Assembly (NCBI RefSeq): GCF_025118155.1 | Contig: NW_026251428.1 | Span: 1 to 64,000 of the forward strand | Direction: 5' to 3' | DNA length: 64,000 bases | DNA from: Cokeromyces recurvatus | Taxonomy: Eukaryota > Mucoromycota > Mucoromycetes > Mucorales > Mucoraceae | Shown here: positions 52,815 to 64,000 of the stretch, piece after piece | Position numbering within the stretch: position 1 is the first letter of the stretch | How the letters are laid out: every line of letters begins with the position of its first letter | Made by a program: the position numbers and the translations under genes | Notes under the pieces: model-generated | The model's database searches: none | What the model saw: only the letters and a program-made list of their open reading frames with translations | Told to the model about the DNA's origin: nothing

Positions 52815-53812
52815 ATGGAAAATAAATTCTTAAAATCAAATCAAGTATCAGTGATTGGTGTCCCTTTTAATGGCGGACAACCTCGTGAAGGAGTAGAAGA
52901 AGCACCTATTCGACTTGTAGAATTTGGTTTATTAAATCAAATAGAAGAATTAGGATATTCAGTTGAATATGAAGGAAATGAAGATATTCAAAAGTTGAAG
53001 CCAGCAGAAGATCCTATTATATTCAATTTAAAACAACCTAAATATGTATCTAATGTCACCCAAGTTGTTAGTAAGCAAATTGAAAATCAAGCTAAACAAG
53101 GCAAATTCGTTTTAACTTTGGGAGGTGATCATTCAGTTGCTCTTGCTACTGTATCTGGTGTATTTAGTGCTTATCCTAATGCATGTCTTATTTGGGTGGA
53201 TGCACATGCTGTAAGATAGTATAGTATAGATAGACACATTTTAAAAGCTTTACTAATAATGATAATAATAACAATTAGGATATCAATACACCTTCTACTA
53301 CGGATTCGGGTAATATTCATGGTTGTCCTCTTAGTTTCTTAACTGGTATTGCAGATGATCATCCTGACTTTAGATGGGTTAAACCTCTTCTTAAAACAAA
53401 TCGTTTAACTTATATTGGTTTACGTGATGTTGATCCAGAAGAAAAGAAGATTCTTCGTAAATATAATATTAAAGCCTTTTCAATGACACATGTGGATAAA
53501 TATGGCATTGGCAAAGTCGTTGAGATGGCTCTTGATCATGTTAACCCTAATAGAGATTTACCTATTCATCTTTCATTCGATGTGGATGCCTTGGATCCTA
53601 CAGTCGCTCCTAGCACAGGCACACCTGTACGTGGTGGCCTCACATTCCGTGAAGGTCATTATATTTGTGAAGCAATTGCAGAGACTGGCTTATTAGTGGC
53701 AACTGATATTATGGAAGTAAATCCTACTTTAGAAGATACTTCATCTGTATTCCAAACAATTCAAATTGGTTGTTCACTTGCTCGTTGTTGTTTAGGTGAA
53801 ACTTTATTATAA
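52815..53812 (+). CDS. car1: Arginase
   Basis: Two exons (52815-about 53210, and from about 53280) with a GTAAGA donor directly after DAHA encode about 310 residues. The start MENKFLKSNQ leads into VSVIGVPFNGGQPREGVEEA. Manganese ligands are in LTLGGDHSVALA, WVDAHA|DINTPSTTDSGN and LSFDVDALDPTVAPSTGTPV. GLTFREGHYICEAIAE and MEVNPTLED follow. It hydrolyses arginine to ornithine and urea in the cytosol, feeding nitrogen catabolism; UreD for urease maturation is encoded in the same window. Length and motifs are complete. Upstream is a poly-T leader 40-60 nt before the ATG. Confidence 0.95.
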
Positions 53813-55171
53813 CTGTATAGGTCTTATTCTTCTTCTTTATTTATTAAAGTATATATTCTTTTTCTTTTTTTTTTTTTTTCTTTTTTTCTATTTTTCACAC
53901 GATAATTACCAAATATGGAAATCTTTTTAAGGGGTTCATTGAACGCGGGATTGGTCGGGAAAATATTCCGTTATCAAAGAAAAAAAAAAAGTATTATAAT
54001 AGTACACTAACGATATTACGTATCATTATAGACGTGATTATCTAATTTATAAGATACTTTTTATTCGATTATCATTTTAACAAAAAAGGAAACTTTTTTT
54101 TGTCTTTTTTTTTTAAAAAAAAAAAACAGATAACAAAATTAATTTATCAGATTGATTTTCATTATTAGAAATAGTAGTACATCTAAAATTTTATATTAAA
54201 AAAGTAACAAAAAAAAAGGTTTTAATAATAAAACTGTGTTATTGATTTTTTTTTCCTTGTATAATAATATTTATTTTTAATAATCATATAAAAAGTTACT
54301 ACTGCTTTTTATCTACTACAGAGGTAAATATTTTTTATTTATTCATTTACTACAGTGATAGATATTTTTTTTTTAAAAAACAAAAATGTTTATATTATTT
54401 CTACTTCAAATCCAGACAATGTTAGTTTTTTTTTAGACGAATCATAATTTATTTTCAGATACTTAGCTTACCTTTTTTGGAAGAAGCGAAAATGGAAATC
54501 AGACAAAGGAACTCAAGAAATTAAATTGAGACAAAATGTTAGACGAACTAAAATGCAACTGTAGGCTAACAGGTCACTTATTTTTTTTTTTTTACCTCCT
54601 GCCTACATGGATGCTACTTGCGAACAACGTTAAGAAGGTTTAGCTAGCGTATTATAAAAAAAAATTCCATCTTTTAGTGTTGATTTAATTGTATAATGGG
54701 AAACCAATTTACGACTGCGCTGAGCAAATTGAAGGATTTTTTTTTCTTCGATTTAGGGGTAGATTCTTAAAAACAGTCAGCTTCTTAAGCATTCGTACCA
54801 TTATAACACTACACGATGTAAGAGTGGGGCTCAAAACTCATTTTTTAATCATAACCTATATCAAACCTTAGGAGCCAAAAAAAAAAAAAAGGATCCGAGA
54901 TCTCTTTGTCTCTTTAAACTGACAAGTTCATATCTGTATTCAGCCAGTCTAAGAGAAACACAAATAAGTAGATAGTCTGCGCTTGGTTTATATAACTAAT
55001 AAGCAAGACATCTTTAGTGATTAATCTTGTGATTTGATTTTCGATATATCATATCTTAATCCTATTGTATTAGATCCCAGATCGATAATTATGTATAGCA
55101 TTTTTGCTATACTATTTCTTCCTCTCTCTTTTTCTGTTTGTCTTTTATTTTTTTTTATCTTTCTTTTATTA
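53813..55171. other. AT-rich spacer with possible transposon debris
   Basis: No gene recognised. Many poly-A/T runs fill 53813-54450. From about 54460 to 55020 base composition becomes less skewed and several short frames appear, suggesting decayed foreign sequence at the edge of the transposon cluster; no protein family can be named. Confidence 0.45.
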
Positions 55172-56404
55172 ATGGCACGTACACCTATATATCCTGAAGC
55201 CGAAACACTCATTGCAGCAAAAAAGCTTGCAAAACAAGAAAGCATTTTGAAGCTTTGGAAAATTTACTGCAAAAGAACAGGCTATTTTTGAACTCTATAT
55301 ACACAGATGGATACACTTGCAGAGTCTCATTTTGTCGAAAGACAAGTGAACCTTCTGAGAGTGCTTCTCTTCAATTAGATGATTTCAATCAAGAAGAGAT
55401 TCATAAATATTTCAGATCGTGCACCGTAGACCCCGGCCGTAAAGAATGTATTTTGTATCTTATCGTGGAAACAATGATATTCAAAGTCTTTCTAGTGCAG
55501 AATATTACAATATGATGGTCAATACGAATAGACTCAAAAAAGAACAAAAAGGAAAGCAATAATTAGGCTTAACTAAAATTGAAACTGATATCCCAACACC
55601 TAAAACAGTATCATCAGAAGATTACCTTCAACATGTGTTATACATGATGGAGCATATGAGCCGCTTATTTGAATTTTATGGGTTTAACACTGCAAGATAC
55701 CGATGGAAAAAATACGTTGGCTCTCAAATCGCTATAGAATCAAGCGTCAATATTTTGTTAAATGGAGGTAATAAGTATAACAAGAATAGAAGAAAGAATA
55801 CGAAGAGAAACGGAAGAAAAAGAAGAAAAGCCAGAAGGGCTGGAGATAAATCAAGAGGAACGAGCGGCTGCCAATTCACAATTGAAAAGATGTAGGAAGA
55901 ACAAGAGCTGTTTCGAAGAAGGCGATCGCAAGAAAATGCCTCTTGTAATCTTTGGTGATGGCCTTCAAAACAAGAATCACATCAAATTCAAAAGTCTTCG
56001 ACACGGCGTTTCAAGCAAGATGTATAGGCAATTAAAGCATAGAGAGAGATTTGGAGAGTTGTTACTTTTAGATATCAATGGGTATAAAACCTCCAAGGTT
56101 AGTACAACGATGTTTATATATCACATGTTCTAAACAGCATCCTTATAGATCTGTAACTCTTGCTTGAAACAAGACCTCAAGAATCTGAAATGTGGGGAAG
56201 GAGACGATGTCAAACGAATCCATCAAGTATTGAAGTGCAACACTTGCTATATTTTTTTGGAATCTTGATGTGATGGTATCCAAGAATATGTTTCTGATTG
56301 CTTCTTCAATATGGAATGTGAACGATCGCCCTACTGTCTTCACACGACAAAGCGCCACCTCCAATATGGTTGCCACATCTCACTCCGATAAGGTGCTGGC
56401 TTAA
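55172..56404 (+). pseudogene. Decayed Fanzor (eukaryotic TnpB-like) RNA-guided nuclease gene
   Basis: Fragments in several frames line up in the order of a Fanzor/OrfB-zinc-ribbon protein. The N-terminal piece is MARTPIYPEAETLIAAKKLA. A pre-RuvC strand pair follows (IYTDGYTCRVSFCRK). RuvC-I is CTVDPGRK at 55426-55440, with its Asp kept, then SYRGN and SAEYYNMMV. A helical block reads HMSRLFEFYGFNTARYRWKK and NILLNGGNKYNK. PLVIFGDGLQ, FKSLRHGVSSKMYRQLKHRE and LLLLDINGYKTSKV follow; the RuvC-II Glu expected just before YxTSK is Asn-Gly here. The zinc-ribbon half-site is KCNTC at 56232-56246, with NLDVMVSKNM in place of RDxNAxxNM. At least three frameshifts and several stops break it. Fanzors occur in fungi and travel in diverse transposons. 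It is surely dead; family name from motif order. Confidence 0.75.
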
Positions 56405-56593
56405 AGATTTTACAGGTAACAATTTTTTCTTTTCTGAATCTCAACTGAATTTCCTTTTTATTCATCCAAAAAAGGTAAACAAACTATCTGAAAATTACTG
56501 TAGCTAAAATTAACTCTTAAAATAGAATAAATCTTAAATATTAATAATAATAATTAAAGCCAATCATTTTTGCTTATTAATAAAGCTTTTTTT

Positions 56594-58021
56594 TATTGGA
56601 CAAAAAATTAGAACATTCTCGGGTTTTATTTTATTTTATGAGTACCTTCAAATTCAATTATCTACAAAGATGGAAAAGGTAGAATGTTCAATGAAAAAGG
56701 AGATGAAATTACAGTTTTTGAGATGGATGTCGATGAAGTTAATTATCCATTAAATAATGTTATAAACTTTGATCAGCATTTAGATTACGAATCACCTGAA
56801 AAGTTTATCAAGATGGAAAAAAAAAGATGTTCTAAATGAACGTGAAGATAAAGTCATATTTAAAGAAACAGATAAAGGGGCTTGTAAGACTTACAGGAAA
56901 TATAAAAAGGAGGATATGAAATGCTCTTTTCTTTTTTTAATATAATTAATGAAAAGTAAATGTCAATCCGTGGTACTGCGGCAAAAATCAAAATTCCTAG
57001 CAGTACTGCCTATTAATTTGGTATAAAAAAAGGGGTTAAGAGTTTAAATAATGATGGTGAAATTCAAGCAAGGAAGAATGGTAGTGGCAGACCATTGATA
57101 TTGAATGATATCCATAAAGAGTTTCTTATTAGTTTGATTGTTGAGAAGTCTGATTGTGTTTTAAATGAAATGCCGGAAGGATTAACCAACCAATTTAAAG
57201 ATCTTGAGATATCAAAGAACCTCCTTATATACTTATGTCACTAAAAAAGTACAGGGTCACTCTAAAGAGGGCTCACTTTCATTCTGTAGAAAGAAATAGC
57301 TTTGAAATAATTGAGGAGAGATATCAATGGGTTAAACACTGGTAAGAAACTGATCTGGATTATGAAAACAACTACGTATTTATAGACGAGGCTGCTTTTC
57401 ATATAAATATGAAACGTTCTGTTGCATGGTCGAAGAAGGGAGAGCGTGTCGTAGTTGTTACCCCCCAAAACAAAAGCTAGGTCTACAACTATTATCGGGG
57501 CTATTTCACCTTAGGGTGTCGTGAATGTGAAGGTGAAAAGTCCCAAAGTTATAGCCGCATCAAACAGAAAAAGAAAAGTAACAGGTAACAACTCGGGAGC
57601 TAGTGCAAAAGGGAAAGGTGATACAGTTACTGGCCATTACTTTAATTTTATAGCCAATACATTAGATATTATGGATAAACATGAGGAAATTAAGAGTCAT
57701 TACATAGTAATTGGATAACGTATCTATTCATAAGCACTCAGATAGAAGAAATTATATTGAAAGTCGTGTTTATTTGCCCCCCCTCCCTTCCTTATTCTCC
57801 TAAACTAAATCCAATTGAACAATTTTGGTCTGTTTGTAAAACTAAGGTTAAGAGAGAAGCTCTTTTAGAGAAAAAAAAACATTAACTACACGAACTCATA
57901 ATTCTTGTAATAGCATAATTATAAGTGATTTAAAAGGTTTCTGTAAATACTCTGCAGCAAAGTTTACTGATTGTTTGGAGCGTAAAGCTATTTAATAAAA
58001 GAAAAATAGTTTGTTCCAATA
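56594..58021 (+). mobile_element. Decayed Tc1/mariner element with readable TIRs and TA duplication
   Basis: The left end TA|TTGGACAAAAAATTA (TIR from 56596) pairs with the right end, whose reverse complement is TA|TTGGAACAAACTATTTT (TIR ends 58019). About 15 of 18 bases match with a one-base gap, and both sit beside a TA, the target of this superfamily. The 1,424-bp span is the usual size. Inside is the transposase pseudogene. There is no sign that the Fanzor relic is within these ends. Confidence 0.6.
56639..57995 (+). pseudogene. Tc1/mariner-type (DDE_3) transposase pseudogene
   Basis: Frames broken by shifts and stops, but the order is plain. An N-terminal acidic segment (FNEKGDEITVFEMDVDEVNY) is followed by a helix-turn-helix part (RGTAAKIKIPSSTAY, ARKNGSGRPLILNDIHKEF). 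The first catalytic Asp block is VFIDEAAFHINMKRSVAWS, with GERVVVVTPQNKS after it. The middle reads TTIIGAISP, VVNVKVKSPKVI and GHYFNFIANTLDIMDKHE. A remnant of the second Asp block (DN..SIHKHS) is at about 57714-57740. The last block, YSPKLNPIEQFWSVCKTKVK, retains the Glu, and FCKYSAAKFTDCLERKAI ends at a TAA (57993-57995). This matches transposases common in Mucorales. It is not functional. Confidence 0.85.
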
Positions 58022-58570
58022 ATATTCGAAAATAGTGTATTTAGTAGTGATTGTACTATGTAATTCAAAAATAAATAATAATAGTAGACATATGATGAGC
58101 ATTTTGATGTATAAACGATTTAACAAATTATTAATGTCATCAATATTTACATGTTCAATGAATGAACTTTCATTACTTTTTGATGATTAGTAATAATCAA
58201 TTTTTGTTTAAAAAAAGTAATTAGATCAAGTTATAATTTAATTGTGTATGTGTGTGTGTGTGTCTTTTTACAACTATATAATACTGTATATGTATAATTT
58301 AGTGACTCTGATAATTTTATATACTATTTGGTAATCTAATTTATATACATTATAGAGGCATCATTTTATTTACATTTTATTATTAAACACATAAGCCTAT
58401 TAAATATTTCTTTTTTATATGTCGCAAAAAAAAAAAAAAAAATTACTTTACATGCATATATAAGCTAGCCTTATGTGCACCCCATTCATTACATTCTTAC
58501 TGCCACTGTTAGTTTAATAATATTAACTTTTTTTTTTTTTTTTCTTACAAAGATATAAGCATTTAGGGAA
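58022..58570. other. Intergenic spacer upstream of DDX42
   Basis: AT-rich with a (GT)n run at 58246-58263 and poly-A/T runs at 58425-58442 and 58528-58543. It contains the DDX42 promoter; nothing else is seen. Confidence 0.5.
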
Positions 58571-61225
<2,655 letters not shown>

Positions 61226-61401
61226 ATATTATTATGTTTTGAATAAATTTATTTGAACAGAATTAGTAGCAGTATTTTTTTTTCTTTGCATAGCAAAATA
61301 ATTAACTCCGTAGCCAATATAAATTATTCTTCATTCTTTTCGTCTCCTCCCTTCCCTCCCTCCCCCCCCTTTTTTTTTTCTTATTAAAGTTTATTTGTAA
61401 A

Positions 61402-63074
61402 ATGCCAAATGAGCCCATCTTGATTTCTCGGAAACAATCATCTAATACTACTTCAAATAGTTCACCTCCTCCTTATTCTAATATCTTAGATGAATCTGTA
61501 CATTCAACAGCAACGAGAATTAGTCCAACCCATTCTCATTTAGATGATAGATCAGCACAAGATGATGTAACTGTTTAGTTTAGTTAAAATTGACCCTAAG
61601 CTTATATCTTTGGTTTTATTTTATTTTTTAGTCTGCAAATCTGATATCTTCACTTCGATTAAAATTAATAACTTCAAGTGCAGATAGTTGGCAAACAACT
61701 CCATATGAATGCAGTTGTGTATTAGAGGACCGTTTTTTATTATTAGGATATTATGATAGATTACAATTATTAGATTTAAAAAAGCCAGGAGATACACTAA
61801 GAACGATTATATGGATACGAGTACGACAGATGATTGTGATTGAATCCTGTAGACTCGTCTTGATGATAGCAGGACGATATAAACAAGTAAGATGTTATTC
61901 GTATGATGCACTTTTACGACTTGTATATGCTGTGCTTTCACTAGATTGGTCAGAAAGGCGTGATAAACAATTTGATGTGCCTACTCAACAAATATGGGAG
62001 CAAATCACTTCACGATCAGGTAACAAGTTATCTGATGAAGATCACTGCCCTTCCACAAACGGATTCAGCTTAAATTTAAAAGAACGTTTAGTGAAGAAAC
62101 GAGAAGAAAAAAAAATGACATCAAATGAACCGCTTGTTTTATGCCCCGGTCTTATTAAACCATATTATATCTACAATAAATGTGTCCTTCAAGACTTTTA
62201 TTATAAATTACCCGACTCTCGTGATGCACAATGTTTAAGGACCTATCAAACAAGTACTTATCTATTTATTGCTATTCATTGTCGTGATAAGATTATCCTT
62301 TGGCAACGGAAGCGTACTCACATGCCATGTTCCCTTTTTCGACTTAAAGTCTTTTGGATTCCAACAGAGGCCAAATTAATTTCGTTTGCTGATGATCGAA
62401 GTGCCTTGAGATCTATTATTGCTGTGTTTGCAAATGAAGCAACCGTCATTGAACTTCGAGATAGCAAAGTCACTACGGTACCCATCGATCCTACACTTGA
62501 ACGTATTTATCAAACAACCTGGATACAGGATCAGTACGAGCATCAGCTGCTGTCATTATCTCAATCACTTATACCCAATGCATCTGATATGCCTGCTATC
62601 CAATGGACCTCGCTCGTTCAACTCCCTTTTTATCCAACTTTACCAGTTACAAGTCTTACAATCAATTACTCTATCCCTCCCTCTTATACTACTGTAATGG
62701 AATCATTACCGTCCACATCACCTGACCCTGTCGCCCTACCCTCTACTTCAGCACCTCAGTTATTCTTTGCCACACTTTCAAAACAAAGCTACATTATTGA
62801 CTTGAGTGGGGCTCTCTTTTCGACTCAAGTCTATAGATGGTCAGAGACACCACATCATATTGAGTTTCTTCAATTAAACGAATGGTGTGTATTAGGCTTT
62901 GGATCTGAAACAGTAGAAATTTTAGATTTTAGGACAGCACAGGTAGTGCAGCGTGTGATGCATGGAGCTCCTGTCAAGTTTTTGGGAAGAGGGCAACAAG
63001 ACAACATCTTTTGGAGTTGTGCTGCAATGAATGAACGAACACATGTTTACATGTTAAAAGCAGAAGATGTATAA
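61402..63074 (+). CDS. Stand-alone CNH (citron homology) domain protein
   Basis: Exons 61402-61566 and 61632-63074 join in phase for about 535 residues. The first 55 are Ser/Thr-rich (PNEPILISRKQSSNTTSNS). The remainder is a CNH domain: TPYECSCVLEDRFLLLGYYD, LLDLKKPGDTLRTIIWIRV, MIVIESCRLVLMIAGRYKQV, YLFIAIHCRDKIILWQRKR, then blades ending in EWCVLGFGSETVEILDFRTA. CNH domains form beta-propellers that bind small GTPases (NIK/citron kinases, Rom2, Vps39/Vam6). There is no kinase, RhoGEF or vacuolar-sorting CHCR repeat visible, so it is CNH-only and its partner is unknown. The gap to DDX42 is 176 bp. Confidence 0.72.
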
Positions 63075-63164
63075 TATTTTTATTCCAATAATATACCAAT
63101 AAAACAAAAAAAAAAAAAAAACTGTTGGCTAGCATATAGTATGTATGTAAATATTCATATATAT

Positions 63165-64000
63165 TTATTTATAAACTGAAGTAAGCTTTAATTGTTTATT
63201 CAATACCCATTTTTGATTTAAAATGTTGGAAAAGTTTTCAGGATCAAGTTCATTTAAATCAAATGATGTCGACACCTTTCCATCTCTTTGAAGTTTTATT
63301 AAATGAAATACAATACCACGAGCGGCAGGAAGATGAAGAGATTCAGGATATCCCTTATAAATTGTCTGAACAATGTCTAATGGACTTAATGCTGCCTTTT
63401 CACGAAACATATCAAGGATTTGGTTTTCACGTTCCAAACGATGACGGATATATTCTTGTATTCTACTTATAGCACTCTCTTGATGATCAATGATAGGTCC
63501 ATGTCCTGGATAGAGTCTTTTAGGTTTTAGACGAATGAGACGTTGTAAGCCGTTGATATAGTCTGATAGATCATCAAAGACGGCTGTACCTTGTCCAAGA
63601 ACACAATCTGCTGTAAATAAACTTTCTTCTTCCTTTAACCAAAAGGTACAATGATCTGCAGTATGACCAGGTGTATAGATTACCTCCAATGTTACACCTT
63701 CTACTGTAAAGATTTGATGGTCCTTCAAATCGTGCGTATCATATGAAAATTCCTTCATATGATGATGATATAATAATATATGTTGGCCTTCTGGTATAGG
63801 ATATTTATGAATACGAATTGGAGATTTCCTTGTTAGAGTCTTAGATGTCAAAATGTCGTTTAAACCACCCCAATGGTCACGATGGCCATGACTAATGATG
63901 ATGTCTGAAATGTAGGCGTCTGGGTTTATTTGTTGAAGTGATGTCTCGAGATGGGATAAATATTCAGGTTTACCTTCACCGCAATCAAGTAATATTTTTT
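63165..64000 (-). CDS. LACTB2-like metallo-beta-lactamase-fold hydrolase, 5' part outside the window
   Basis: An open frame from the stop at 63165 to the window edge, about 278 residues visible. The N-terminus is off the right edge. It reads ILLDCGEGKPEYL, DIIISHGHRDHWGGLNDI (the HxHxDH metal site), IYTPGHTADHCTFWL, FTADCVLGQGTAVF, YPGHGPIIDHQESAI and RLERENQILDMF. A winged-helix-like tail follows (SPLDIVQTIYKGYPESLHL). Arrangement and tail match LACTB2, an endoribonuclease of mitochondria in animals. The location and substrate in this fungus are unknown. It converges with the CNH gene with only 90 bp between stops, so their 3' UTRs may overlap. Confidence 0.87.
   Translation of the reverse strand, partial: KILLDCGEGKPEYLSHLETSLQQINPDAYISDIIISHGHRDHWGGLNDILTSKTLTRKSPIRIHKYPIPEGQHILLYHHHMKEFSYDTHDLKDHQIFTVEGVTLEVIYTPGHTADHCTFWLKEEESLFTADCVLGQGTAVFDDLSDYINGLQRLIRLKPKRLYPGHGPIIDHQESAISRIQEYIRHRLERENQILDMFREKAALSPLDIVQTIYKGYPESLHLPAARGIVFHLIKLQRDGKVSTSFDLNELDPENFSNILNQKWVLNKQLKLTSVYK

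Noticed and set aside
55172..58021. Single composite Fanzor-mariner element
   Set aside because: The mariner TIR and TA duplication begin at 56594, after the Fanzor relic, so the two are not within the same ends.

Overview
The window is eukaryotic nuclear DNA from an early-diverging filamentous fungus, most likely Mucoromycota (Mucorales-like). The reasons are: compact genes with many 45-150 nt GT-AG introns, very AT-rich intergenic DNA full of poly-T/poly-A runs, fungal orthologues (Qcr7, Ppn1, UreD), and decayed transposons whose proteins resemble families I know from Mucorales. No species can be named. Coordinates come from reading splice sites by eye; exon edges quoted to the base are predictions.

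Layout. 1-5.5 kb: CSN1 (COP9 signalosome, minus, runs off the left edge) lies head-to-head with a multi-exon membrane protein of the STRA6 / retinol-binding-protein-receptor family. 5.5-6.45 kb: coding-like debris. 6.46-11.0 kb: a 1,424-residue protein with two START lipid-transfer domains and a C-terminal membrane segment, followed by a 173-nt pyrimidine tract and a convergent SAM + HMG-box regulator. 13.2-18.5 kb (minus): DDX41 helicase, carrying a one-base frameshift, and a membrane-anchored USP30-like deubiquitinase. 20.6-31.1 kb: small hypothetical proteins, Dim1/Dib1 (U5 snRNP), an F-box protein, Qcr7 (complex III), UreD (urease maturation) and a JMJD4-like JmjC oxygenase. 31.7-45.3 kb: a bZIP factor, ribosomal protein eL13 and a WRKY/GCM-like zinc-finger protein, separated by two roughly 5-kb gene-free AT-rich stretches. 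The second stretch contains a 152-bp inverted repeat pair. 46.6-53.8 kb: Ppn1-like endopolyphosphatase, a tail-anchored ALDH3-type aldehyde dehydrogenase and arginase. 53.8-58.0 kb: a transposon graveyard with a decayed Fanzor (eukaryotic TnpB-like) gene and a decayed Tc1/mariner element whose TIRs and TA duplication can still be read. 58.6-64 kb: DDX42 helicase, a stand-alone CNH-domain protein, and the end of a LACTB2-like metallo-beta-lactamase-fold protein.

Functional links. Three genes serve the spliceosome (Dim1, DDX41, DDX42). Arginase makes urea, and UreD matures the urease that would consume it. CSN1, the F-box protein and the USP30-like enzyme belong to ubiquitin control. Three candidate transcription factors (SAM-HMG, bZIP, WRKY-like) have low-complexity regions, and two of them have very long upstream regions.

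Most interesting: the fungal STRA6-like protein, which could handle beta-carotene-derived signals (trisporoids) in this lineage (inference); the Fanzor relic; the WRKY-like factor; and the inverted-repeat pair.
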